Below, piece after piece: positions 51,298-58,932 of a stretch of DNA of 64,000 nucleotides. Location of the stretch: positions 141,050-205,049 of the forward strand of contig CAWKCG010000048.1 of NCBI GenBank assembly GCA_963847965.1. The letters run 5' to 3'. The translations under genes were made by a program, and so were the position numbers. Below the pieces are notes generated by a model. It saw nothing but the letters and a program-made list of their open reading frames with translations, had not been told where the DNA came from and made no database searches. Position 1 is the first letter of the stretch. Each line of letters opens with the position of its first letter. Source of the DNA: Palsa-504 sp963847965 (GTDB lineage Bacteria > Actinomycetota > Actinomycetes > Streptosporangiales > Streptosporangiaceae).

Positions 51298-52455
51298 GTG
51301 GTGACCGAGGCCGAATTCGATCAGCTGCTCGACCTGCTGCGCTCGTTCGTCAGGCGCGAGGTGATGCCCGCCGAGGCGGGCATCGACGAGTCCGACGAGA
51401 TCCCGCCGCGGCTGATCGCGCAGGCCAAGGAGATGGGCCTGTACGGGTACGCGCTGCCCGCGGAGTACGGCGGTCTCGGCCTGTCGGTTGAGCAGCAGGT
51501 TCGGGTGACCATCGAGCTCGGCTACGCGTGCCCGGCGTTCCGGTCCCTGTTCGGCACGAACAACGGGATCGCCGGGCAGGTCCTGGTCGCGGCCGGGACC
51601 GAGCAGCAGCGCAAGCAGTGGCTGCCCCGGCTGGCCTCCGGCGAGGTGGTCGCGTCGTTCGCGCTGACCGAGCCGGACGCGGGATCCGACCCGAGCCGGC
51701 TGGTCACGACCGCCCGGCCGGTGCCGGGGGACGGGGAGGCGGGCGGGGGCTGGGCCATCGACGGCCTCAAGCGCTACATCACGAACGCCCCGGCGGCCGG
51801 GGTCTTCATGGTGTTCGCGCGCACGGACCCGCAGGCGCCGCCCGGCAAGGGCATCGGCGTCTTCATCGTGCCCGCGCTTACCGACGGGGTGGCCGTGGCG
51901 GCCCGGGACCACAAGATGGGCCAGGCCGGCGCCTGGACCGCCGACGTCGCGTTCACCGGCGTCCGCGTGCCCGCGGACGCGCTGGTCGGCGAGGCGCCGC
52001 AGGCAGGCTACGCGACGGCCATGCGGAGCCTCGCGCACGGGCGGCTGACGATCGCGGGCCTGTGCGTAGGAGTCGCGGCGCGGCTGATCGACGAGAGCGT
52101 CGCCTACGCCAAGGAACGCTCCCAGGGCGGCCGCAAGATCGGTGAATACCAGCTCGTCCAGGCCATGCTGGCCGACTCGCACACCGAGTACCTCGCCGCG
52201 CGGTCCCTGGTGCTCGACGCGGCCAGGCAGTACGACGCGGGCACCGACCGCCGGCTCGCCCCGTCGGCGGCGAAGTACTTCGCGAGCGAGGCGGTGGGCC
52301 GGATCGCCGACCGCGCGGTCCAGGTCCACGGCGGCTCCGGGTATATCCGCGGGATTCCCGTCGAAAGGCTGTACCGCGACGTCCGGCTGTTCCGGATCTA
52401 CGAAGGCACCAGCCAGATCCAGCAGCTAGTGATCGCCAGGGAACTGCTCCGCTAG
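51298..52455 (+). CDS. Acyl-CoA dehydrogenase family protein
   Basis: 385 residues. GTG 51298 (MVTEAEFDQLLDLLRSFVRR) is used; GGAAGGA lies upstream, and the open frame before it is a shadow of the enoyl-CoA hydratase gene. FAD/substrate signatures: SFALTEPDAGSDPSRLVTTA, LKRYITNAPAAGVFMVFART, YAKERSQGGRKIGEYQLVQA and LYRDVRLFRIYEGTSQIQQL. The catalytic base region lies in VERLYRDVRLFRIYEG. Typical length. Substrate unknown. Confidence 0.9.
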   Translation: MVTEAEFDQLLDLLRSFVRREVMPAEAGIDESDEIPPRLIAQAKEMGLYGYALPAEYGGLGLSVEQQVRVTIELGYACPAFRSLFGTNNGIAGQVLVAAGTEQQRKQWLPRLASGEVVASFALTEPDAGSDPSRLVTTARPVPGDGEAGGGWAIDGLKRYITNAPAAGVFMVFARTDPQAPPGKGIGVFIVPALTDGVAVAARDHKMGQAGAWTADVAFTGVRVPADALVGEAPQAGYATAMRSLAHGRLTIAGLCVGVAARLIDESVAYAKERSQGGRKIGEYQLVQAMLADSHTEYLAARSLVLDAARQYDAGTDRRLAPSAAKYFASEAVGRIADRAVQVHGGSGYIRGIPVERLYRDVRLFRIYEGTSQIQQLVIARELLR

Positions 52456-52654
52456 CGGGCCCCGCGGAGCGGCCAAGGACCCGGTCAGCTAGGCTCCCTC
52501 TCGGCGGCAATCGTTTGCAACCGTTCTGCACCCGGCCGGGAACCCGCCCGCTACCTGGACGGTCAACTCTTTCCGTAAGACGAATCACGCTCCGGGCTTA
52601 CGACCAGGCCCCAGCGGTGACCCGGTACTACGACAGAAAGTGGGGAGGCAGTCG

Positions 52655-53112
52655 ATGGACCGCACCCGCACCTCGGTCTCAGCGGAGCTGAGCCTGGGCC
52701 TGGTCCGGCCGGAGCACGCGATCGTGCCGCTGATGGCCAGCCTGCACTACACCTGCCAGGACCCGTACGCCGTCAAGATGGCGTTTCACGTCGGGACCGG
52801 GGAGCCGGTGGAGTGGACCCTCGCCCGCGAATTGCTCGCGGCAGCCCTGCACTCTCGCGAGGGTATCGGTGACGTGCAGGTCTGGCCGTCAGCGGCGTCG
52901 AGCGACCCGGAGGCGGGCGAGGGGGGACCGCCTCCGGGCGCGCCATCGTGAACATCGCGATGACCTCGCCGTTCGGGCACGCGCAGTTCGAGGCGCCGGC
53001 CGTGGCGATCGCCGCCTTCCTGCGCCGGACCTACCAGATCGTCGCCGAGGGCGAGGAGACGAACTACATCGACTTCGACGCCGAACTCGCCGACATCCTC
53101 AGCCAGGCCTAA
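52655..53112 (+). pseudogene. SsgA-family sporulation/cell-division regulator, frameshifted
   Basis: SsgA-like proteins (SALPs) direct septum placement and spore formation in morphologically complex actinomycetes. ATG 52655 has GGGGAGG six bases upstream. The first frame carries LVRPEHAIVPLMASLHYTCQ, DPYAVKMAFHVGTGEPVEW and LARELLAAAL, then shifts after EAGEGG. The second frame continues RAIVNIAMTSPFGHAQFEAP and ends FDAELADILSQA at 53112. Seven instead of six G at 52921-52926 would join them into a 152-residue SALP. Either the gene is broken or a homopolymer was under-called. Confidence 0.82.
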
Positions 53113-53220
53113 TTACCGGGCCGTGCCGGAGGGCCGGGGAACGACCGGCTACCACGCCGTGCCGGACGGCGGCGGAACGACCGGCTACCACGCCGTGCCC
53201 GAGGGCGGCGGAACGACCGG
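53113..53220 (-). repeat. Three tandem 36-bp repeats at the 3' end of the ThDP enzyme gene
   Basis: Three direct copies at 53185-53220, 53149-53184 and 53113-53148. On the minus strand each starts CCGGTCGTTCC and ends GGCACGGCGTGGTAG or, in the last, GGCACGGCCCGGTAA. The first copy encodes the terminal PVVPPPSGTAW and the stop codon; the period is a multiple of three, so each copy ends in an in-frame stop. Confidence 0.88.
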
Positions 53221-54756
53221 CGGGACGATGGCCTCGATCAGGTGGGGTCCCGGTTCGGCGTAGGCCAGACGCAGCGCCGCATCGAGTTCCCCGGAAGTGG
53301 TGGCCCGGACCGCGGGGACCCCGAGCCCGGTGCTGATCTCGGTGAAATCGGGAGTGGGGCCGGACAGGTCGAGCATGCGCGAGGCGCGCTCGCCCGCCTG
53401 CCCGGCGGCGGTCCTGGCCAGTTCCATCCGCAGGATCGCGTAGGCGGCGTTGTTGATCAGCACCGTGGTGACGTCGAGCCGCTCGCGAGCCTGGGTCCAC
53501 AGCGCCTGGATCGTGTACAGCGCGCTGCCGTCGGCCTCCAGGGACACGACCGGGCGGTCCGGCGCCGCGACCGCCGCGCCGGTGGCCATCGGCAGGCCGA
53601 GCCCGATCGACCCCCCGGTGAGGGTCAGCAGGCTGTGCCGCGGCGCGGCGGCCAGCGCCACGGGCAGCGCGAACCCCGACGTGTTGGCCTCGTCCACGAC
53701 GATGGCGTGCTCGGGCAGGGACGCGGCCACCGTGTTGGCCAGGCTGATCGCCGTCAGCGGGCCCGGATCGACGGCCGGTGGCGCGCCGGTCGCCAGGACC
53801 GGCTCGGTGCCCGCGGCGACGCGGTTGGCCAGCGCCTCGAGCGCGGCCTGGACGTCCTGGTCGGCGTCAGCCAGGACGGTGACCAGGCCGCCCTCGGGCA
53901 CCAGGTCGCTGCGGCCGCCCGGGTAGGCGAAGAACGACACCGGTGACCGGGCCCCGGCCAGGACCAGGTGACGCACCCCGGCCAGCTGGGTCTCGGCCAC
54001 CTCCACCAGGTAGGCCAGCCGGTCGACCGGCGGAAGTCCCAGGCCGCGCTCCATCCGCGCCGGGAACGTCTCGGCCAGCAGCCTGGCGCCGGTCGCGGCG
54101 CTGATCCGGCTGGCCGCCCGAAGCCCGCGCTCGGTGAGCGCCTTCCCGCCGAGCAGGAGCATCGCCGAAGCGCCGGCGCAAAGGGCGTCGCCCGCAGCGG
54201 AGATCTGGGCGCCCGGGGCCTCCGCCGGGGCGGCCGGCGCTCGCGCCGGCGCGAGCGCGGCGCCGTCGCTCCACGACACGTCGGCCGGGAGGACCAGGGT
54301 GGCGATCTGGCCGCGGCGGGCCGCGTCGACGGCCCGCATGGCGTCCTGGGCCAGGTCACGGGTCGTGCCGGAGGTGTGCACCCAGCCAGAGACCGTCCGC
54401 GCCAGGGCCTCGATGTCCGACTGCAGCGGCGCGTCGTACCGGACGTGCCCGGCGGCGTGGGCCCCGACGATGTTCACGATCGGGCTGCGGGCCCGCCGGG
54501 CGTTGTGCAGGTTGGCGAGCCCGTTGGCCAGGCCGGGTCCGAGGTGGAGCAGCACCGCCGCCGGCCGGCCGGCGATGCGCGCGTACCCGTCGGCGGCTCC
54601 GGTGGCGACCCCCTCGAACAGCGCCAGGACGCCGCGCATCTCGGGCACGGCGTCCAGCGCGCTGACGAAGTGCATCTCCGACGTACCCGGGTTCATGAAG
54701 CACACGTCGACGCCCGCGCCGACCAGGCTGCCGATCAGGGCCTGCGCACCGTTCAC
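53185..54756 (-). CDS. Thiamine-diphosphate-dependent enzyme (acetolactate synthase large subunit-like)
   Basis: 523 residues from GTG 54756. PYR domain: CFMNPGTSEMHFVSALDAVP and the glutamate in LFEGVATGAADGYAR. PP domain: SLEADGSALYTIQALWTQAR to INNAAY, the ThDP/Mg site. Family members are annotated as IlvB-like or benzoylformate decarboxylase-like; substrate uncertain. TACGAT lies seven bases before the start. Most relatives end near LIEAIVPP, so the last 11 residues, coded by the 36-bp repeat, look like an addition. It is convergent with the SsgA-like gene. Confidence 0.87.
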   Translation of the reverse strand: MNGAQALIGSLVGAGVDVCFMNPGTSEMHFVSALDAVPEMRGVLALFEGVATGAADGYARIAGRPAAVLLHLGPGLANGLANLHNARRARSPIVNIVGAHAAGHVRYDAPLQSDIEALARTVSGWVHTSGTTRDLAQDAMRAVDAARRGQIATLVLPADVSWSDGAALAPARAPAAPAEAPGAQISAAGDALCAGASAMLLLGGKALTERGLRAASRISAATGARLLAETFPARMERGLGLPPVDRLAYLVEVAETQLAGVRHLVLAGARSPVSFFAYPGGRSDLVPEGGLVTVLADADQDVQAALEALANRVAAGTEPVLATGAPPAVDPGPLTAISLANTVAASLPEHAIVVDEANTSGFALPVALAAAPRHSLLTLTGGSIGLGLPMATGAAVAAPDRPVVSLEADGSALYTIQALWTQARERLDVTTVLINNAAYAILRMELARTAAGQAGERASRMLDLSGPTPDFTEISTGLGVPAVRATTSGELDAALRLAYAEPGPHLIEAIVPPVVPPPSGTAW

Positions 54757-54851
54757 GGCCCCGATCGTAGCGGTCCCGGTCGCGGGGGAGGCACCACCGC
54801 TCGTTCGGGATAAAGGGTTGTCCAGGAATTTATCCGGGCCTCGCGTTGTAC

Positions 54852-54867
54852 ATACCCCTACGGGTAT
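54852..54867. promoter_or_regulatory. CsoR/RcnR-like palindrome
   Basis: ATACCC-CTAC-GGGTAT is a perfect inverted repeat with the spacing of CsoR/RcnR-family operators. It lies in the gap between the ThDP enzyme start and the ABC permease end; no CsoR gene or metal exporter is beside it, so its use is unclear. Confidence 0.4.
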
Positions 54868-54964
54868 CAAACGCGAGGAGGCGGACGAGGTCCGCGCGAG
54901 CGTCGCCGCGCCTGCCGCGCCTGACGGCACCGCGCCCGCGCCGGCCGGTAACTAGCTCCCCGGC

Positions 54965-55861
54965 TCAGGAGAGCACGCGGCGGCGGAACTTGCGCAGCCC
55001 GATCGTGAGGAACACGGCGGCGAAGCCGATCACGACCGGATAAACGACGTACAGGTGCATGTGCGGCGCGGTGGTGAACGCCGCCCGCATCCCCTCGTTC
55101 ACGTAGATGAGCGGGTTGATCAGCACGATCGTCTGCAGCCAGTGCCACCCGCCGATGGTCACCGGCGCGAGCTTGTTCCACGGGTAGTAGGTGCCGCCGA
55201 GGAACGTGATCGGCAAGATGATGAAGCCGAACATCAGGCCGATGTTCCTCGGCTCGAAGCTGGTCCCGAGGACCAGGCCGAGCCCGGCCATCGCGACGCA
55301 GGCCAGCGGCACGAACGTGAGGATCAGCAGCCAGTGCAGGTTCAGGTGCGCGCGCACCCCCGGCGCGTGCACCAGCGAGGCGATCGGCAGCACGATGGCC
55401 GCGGACAGCACGCCCTGGGCCGCGCCGGACAGCACCTTCTCCACCGCCACCAGCCAGATCGGGCAGGGCGCCTGCACCCGGTCCTCGATCTCCCTGGTGA
55501 AGCCGAACTCCTGGGCCATGGCCAGGGCGATCGACTGCACGCCCTGGAACATGATCGAGATACCGACGACTCCGGGTACCAGGATGGTCGCGAAGGCCGA
55601 TTCCGCCGCCGGGCCGTGGCCGCCGATGCCCTGCCCGATCTTGGGGAACACGTAGAGGAACACGAAGCAGAGCAGGAACGGCTGGACGAGCGTGCGCAGC
55701 ACGAACACCCGGATGTCCTTGCGCAGGACCACGACGTCGCGCAGCAGCAGCGCGCCGAGGGCGGTCCAGCTGGCGGCGGCCACCGAGCGGGTGGGACCGC
55801 CGCCGATCCGCCGGGCTCCCGGGGTCGGGGCCTGGGCCTGCGAGGTTACCGAGGTCGTCAT
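54965..55861 (-). CDS. ABC-2 type transporter permease (DrrB-like)
   Basis: 298 residues with six membrane helices. ATG 55861 overlaps the ATPase stop by four bases. Features: VLRKDIRVFVLRTLVQPFLL, MFQGVQSIALAMAQEFGFTR followed by EIEDRVQAPCPIWLVAVEKV, and FIILPITFLGGTYYPW, as in daunorubicin-resistance type exporters. Works with the following ATPase to export a lipophilic compound or lipid; substrate unknown. Confidence 0.88.
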   Translation of the reverse strand: MTTSVTSQAQAPTPGARRIGGGPTRSVAAASWTALGALLLRDVVVLRKDIRVFVLRTLVQPFLLCFVFLYVFPKIGQGIGGHGPAAESAFATILVPGVVGISIMFQGVQSIALAMAQEFGFTREIEDRVQAPCPIWLVAVEKVLSGAAQGVLSAAIVLPIASLVHAPGVRAHLNLHWLLILTFVPLACVAMAGLGLVLGTSFEPRNIGLMFGFIILPITFLGGTYYPWNKLAPVTIGGWHWLQTIVLINPLIYVNEGMRAAFTTAPHMHLYVVYPVVIGFAAVFLTIGLRKFRRRVLS

Positions 55862-56859
55862 TCTTCCCTCAGCTCCCTTCCGGTCAGGTTGATGAACACG
55901 GTCTCCAGGGTGGGCTCGGCGATGGACACGTCGATGAGGTCGTAGCGGTGTCCCTCGGCCGCCAGCACGATGCGCGGCACCAGCCGGTCGCCGGCCTGCA
56001 TGTGCAGTTCGAGCTTGTCCCCGGCCACCCGGGTCCTGGTCACGCCCTCGACATCTCGCGCCAGCAGGTCGGCGAGCTGGCCCAGGTCGCCGGTGGTCTT
56101 CACGGTGACGATGGTGTCGGCGCCGATGCTCTGCTTGAGCGCGGCGGGCGTGTCGAGCGCGAGGATCCGCCCGTGGTCCATGATGGCCACCCGTTGGCAG
56201 AGGAGGTCGGCTTCCTCCATGTAGTGGGTGGTGAGCATGATCGTCTGGCCCTCGCCGTGCAGCTCCCCAAGCAGGTCCCACAGCGCGAGCCTGCTCTGCG
56301 GGTCCAGCCCGGCCGTGGGCTCGTCGAGGAACAGCACCGAGGGACGGTGGAAGATGGCCCGCGCCACCATGAGCCGCTGGGCCATCCCGCCGGACAGCGC
56401 GTACACCGACGCCTTGGCCCACCGCGAGAGCTGGAACTGCTCGAGCAGCTCGCCGGCGACCTTCCTGGACATGGACGCGCCCATACCGAACAGCCGGCCG
56501 TGGAAGTACAGGTTCTCGAACACGGTGAGCTGGCGGTCCAGGGTGTTCTGCTGGGAGACGATCCCGCTCAGCTGCTTGGCCAGCGCGGGGTGCGCCGCGA
56601 CGTCGACGCCCGCCAGGAACGCCCGCCCCGACGTCGGGACCACGCGGGTGGTGAGCATCCCGGCGGTGGTGGTCTTGCCCGCGCCGTTCGGCCCGAGCAG
56701 GCCGAAGATCTCCCCGGCCCGGATATCGAGGTTGAGCTTGTCCACGGCGGCGAAGTCGGTCCCCGGGTAGACCTTGGTCAGGTCCTCGGTATGGATGACC
56801 CCGTCCGGCTCGCCATCGGGCAACCCGGCCGTGCTCTCCTGCGCTGGTGCTGTGCTCAT
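55858..56859 (-). CDS. ABC transporter ATP-binding protein (DrrA-like)
   Basis: 333 residues. Walker A LLGPNGAGKTTT near residue 55, signature YALSGGMAQRLMVARAI, Walker B LFLDEPTAGLDPQSR, switch His in LTTHYMEEADLL. The C-terminal ~90 residues form the regulatory extension of DrrA-like ATPases and end TLETVFINLTGRELREE. First gene of a two-gene exporter operon. TAGGCT lies nine bases before the start. Confidence 0.92.
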   Translation of the reverse strand: MSTAPAQESTAGLPDGEPDGVIHTEDLTKVYPGTDFAAVDKLNLDIRAGEIFGLLGPNGAGKTTTAGMLTTRVVPTSGRAFLAGVDVAAHPALAKQLSGIVSQQNTLDRQLTVFENLYFHGRLFGMGASMSRKVAGELLEQFQLSRWAKASVYALSGGMAQRLMVARAIFHRPSVLFLDEPTAGLDPQSRLALWDLLGELHGEGQTIMLTTHYMEEADLLCQRVAIMDHGRILALDTPAALKQSIGADTIVTVKTTGDLGQLADLLARDVEGVTRTRVAGDKLELHMQAGDRLVPRIVLAAEGHRYDLIDVSIAEPTLETVFINLTGRELREE

Positions 56860-57090
56860 AGACCATCCAGCCTAGGCCCAGCGGCGTGCCGGGCCGGAAC
56901 CAGGAAGGCGGGCTCGAACCCCATGGTGGTGGTGGTCTGGGCGTTGGGCCCGGCCGAATTCGCCCGATCGCGCCTCTATGGCGGCACGATAGACCGGCCT
57001 ATGCTCAGCGTAAGGGCGTGACCGGGCGCCGTGTCCTGGCCACGAAGATGCCCGCGGGCTTGAGCCTGAGCCAGGTGATGGGGGGCAGCC

Positions 57091-58080
57091 ATGAGCTTCT
57101 GCCCATGTGGTCGTGAGCGGATCGCCGGCGAGCGCTTCTGCCGGAAGTGCGGTGCGGAGCTCCGCGATCCGGTCCGATACGAGCCGACCGTCACGTCCGC
57201 CCCGGGCCCTCCGCCGCCGGCGGGCTACGACCCGTGGGCGCCCACCGGATCGTGGGCGGGCCCGCCGGGCCAGCCGCCGCCCGCCCCTCCCATGAGACCG
57301 CCGCCCGCGCCTCCCATGAGACCAGGCCCGGTCCAGGATCAGTGGGGCGGCCCGTTCGCTGTTTTCGACTCCCGTCCGGACGTGCTAGCTGACGAAGGCA
57401 GCCGCCGCCGGTCGGGGGGCCGGGGGCCCGGACCGCGGAACAGGATCGCCGTGGTGGCGGCCGTGGTAGTGGCGATCGCCGTCGCGGGCGGCGCGTTCGC
57501 CCTGGTCAGGAACCATGGACAAGCGAGAGCGGGAGCGCCGCCGACCCACCAGGCGAGCTCCGCCGCGGCGCAGTCCGCGCCGGCTCAGGGCACGCCTGCG
57601 TCGTCGTCGGACGTCACGCCTCTTTCGTCGGGGCAGGCCAGCAGCCCGCCTGCCTCGCCGACGACGGGCACCGGCGCGAGCACCGGGGTGGCGGTAGCGC
57701 CCGGCGCGGCCAGCAACGCGGCTGAGCCGCAGGTCCTTGCGCTGGTGAACCGTTACTTCGCGGCCATCAACTCACACGACTACGCGGCCTACGCCAGCCT
57801 GCTAGACCAGCAGGAGCTGCAAACCATTACCGCTTCTGCTTTCGCTACCGGCTACGCCACCACCATCGACTCCGACGAGACGCTCACCGGCATATCGGAG
57901 GAGGGTTCGGGCGTGGTGGCGGCCATGATCACCTTCACCAGCCACCAGCAGCCCGCGAACAGCGTCGATGACAGCGCGTGCACCTCATGGGCGATCACCC
58001 TGTTCCTCGTCCCGAACGGCACCGGTTACCTGATCGGCGCGCCGCCCTCCGGCTATCACGCCTCCTACCAAGCCTGTTAG
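57091..58080 (+). CDS. Zinc-ribbon membrane protein with extracellular NTF2-like domain
   Basis: 329 residues, ATG 57091 with GGGGGGC upstream. N-terminal zinc ribbon: CPCGRERIAGERFCRKCG. A Pro-rich segment (20-110) with repeats PPPAPPMR leads to one membrane helix (about 121-141: IAVVAAVVVAIAVAGGAFAL). A Ser/Ala/Pro/Thr linker follows. The outer domain has LALVNRYFAAINSHDYAAYA, as in SnoaL/NTF2-like folds. Probably a cell-surface sensor or scaffold; function unknown. Confidence 0.75.
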   Translation: MSFCPCGRERIAGERFCRKCGAELRDPVRYEPTVTSAPGPPPPAGYDPWAPTGSWAGPPGQPPPAPPMRPPPAPPMRPGPVQDQWGGPFAVFDSRPDVLADEGSRRRSGGRGPGPRNRIAVVAAVVVAIAVAGGAFALVRNHGQARAGAPPTHQASSAAAQSAPAQGTPASSSDVTPLSSGQASSPPASPTTGTGASTGVAVAPGAASNAAEPQVLALVNRYFAAINSHDYAAYASLLDQQELQTITASAFATGYATTIDSDETLTGISEEGSGVVAAMITFTSHQQPANSVDDSACTSWAITLFLVPNGTGYLIGAPPSGYHASYQAC

Positions 58081-58103
58081 GGCACCCGCGACGCGCGGGG
58101 TGC
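58081..58103. terminator. Bidirectional hairpin between convergent genes
   Basis: GCACCCGCG and CGCGGGGTGC form a stem with one bulge, between the stop of the zinc-ribbon gene and the stop of the toxin gene. No U-tract. Confidence 0.45.
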
Positions 58104-58412
58104 TCATGAGCCGGGCGGCGGGGTGAAGATGGCGTGGGTTCCGATACGCCGCCAGATGACGTGCGGTTGGCCGCGTACACGTTCGGCCCCGTAGGTGAAG
58201 GTCGCCCGGCCGTCATTGTCCCATGTCATCTCGAACACGCCGGGGTGGGCGGCTACCCCTTTGACCCTCAAGCCCGGCCGGAACGGGCGGTCGGGGGCCA
58301 TCAGGTCAGGCACGAAGGCTTCCAGGACGACTTTGCGGAACAGGGCCTGCTGCTGCGCGGTGAGGTTCTTCCAGTCCCTCTCAAAACGAGGAAGCGTCTG
58401 GAAGGTCGGCAT
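58104..58412 (-). CDS. RelE/ParE-like toxin
   Basis: 102 residues. LPRFERDWKNLTAQQQALFR opens the protein and FEMTWDNDGRATFTYGAERV, HVIWRRIGTHAIF close it, the pattern of a RelE/YafQ-like fold. ATG 58412 overlaps the antitoxin stop by one base (TGATG), so the two are co-translated with the antitoxin first. Probably an mRNA interferase or gyrase inhibitor; catalytic residues not certain. Confidence 0.78.
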   Translation of the reverse strand: MPTFQTLPRFERDWKNLTAQQQALFRKVVLEAFVPDLMAPDRPFRPGLRVKGVAAHPGVFEMTWDNDGRATFTYGAERVRGQPHVIWRRIGTHAIFTPPPGS

Positions 58413-58747
58413 CAGGCATCCGATGCGCCAAGCGCGTCAAGGTGGGCGAACATGTCGGCGGCGGATTCGTGCTGCGTTCCCCGCCCGGCCGCGATCTCCT
58501 CGTCGGCCTCCCGTTCCCCGGCCAGCCAGTCCGGGGTGAAGAACCACGCCTGGTCGGTGGGGATAGACACGTAGCCGCGGACCGTGATCGTCCCGTCGTC
58601 GTGGACGGAGAACTCCACCTCGTCGCCCTCGCTGATGTGCAGGGCACGCCTGATCTCCTCAGGCAACGTCAACTGTGCCTTGGCCCGCACCTTCACCCGG
58701 GCGCTGAGGCGGGGCTGTGGTCCGGTCTTGGCGGCAGGGACACTCAT
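58412..58747 (-). CDS. AbrB/SpoVT-type antitoxin
   Basis: 111 residues. The swapped-hairpin DNA-binding domain is VKVRAKAQLTLPEEIRRALH followed by SEGDEVEFSVHDDGTITVRG (about 17-58). The C-terminal part, rich in Glu/Asp/Ala (READEEIAAGRGTQHESAAD), would wrap the toxin. ATG 58747. AT-rich sequence just upstream (58765-58800) fits an autoregulated promoter. Confidence 0.8.
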   Translation of the reverse strand: MSVPAAKTGPQPRLSARVKVRAKAQLTLPEEIRRALHISEGDEVEFSVHDDGTITVRGYVSIPTDQAWFFTPDWLAGEREADEEIAAGRGTQHESAADMFAHLDALGASDA

Positions 58748-58932
58748 GACGGCCGATTCCTTGGGTTAGATTTTCCTACTCTCTTACTTTATCACTAAAC
58801 AATCGAACGCCGGCTAACATCGCCGCCGCCACCGAGTGGTCCTCCGGCAGAACGCGGGCCTGACGGCCCCGAGGCGGGCCATGGCCGGGCGAGGACATAA
58901 GTGTCCAGCCCGGCCAGGTTGGCGTCGTGGCT

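Noticed and set aside
54867..54955. Short coding-like frame (IKREEADEVRAS...) after the CsoR-like palindrome
   Set aside because: No start codon with a ribosome-binding site and no family match; too short to support.
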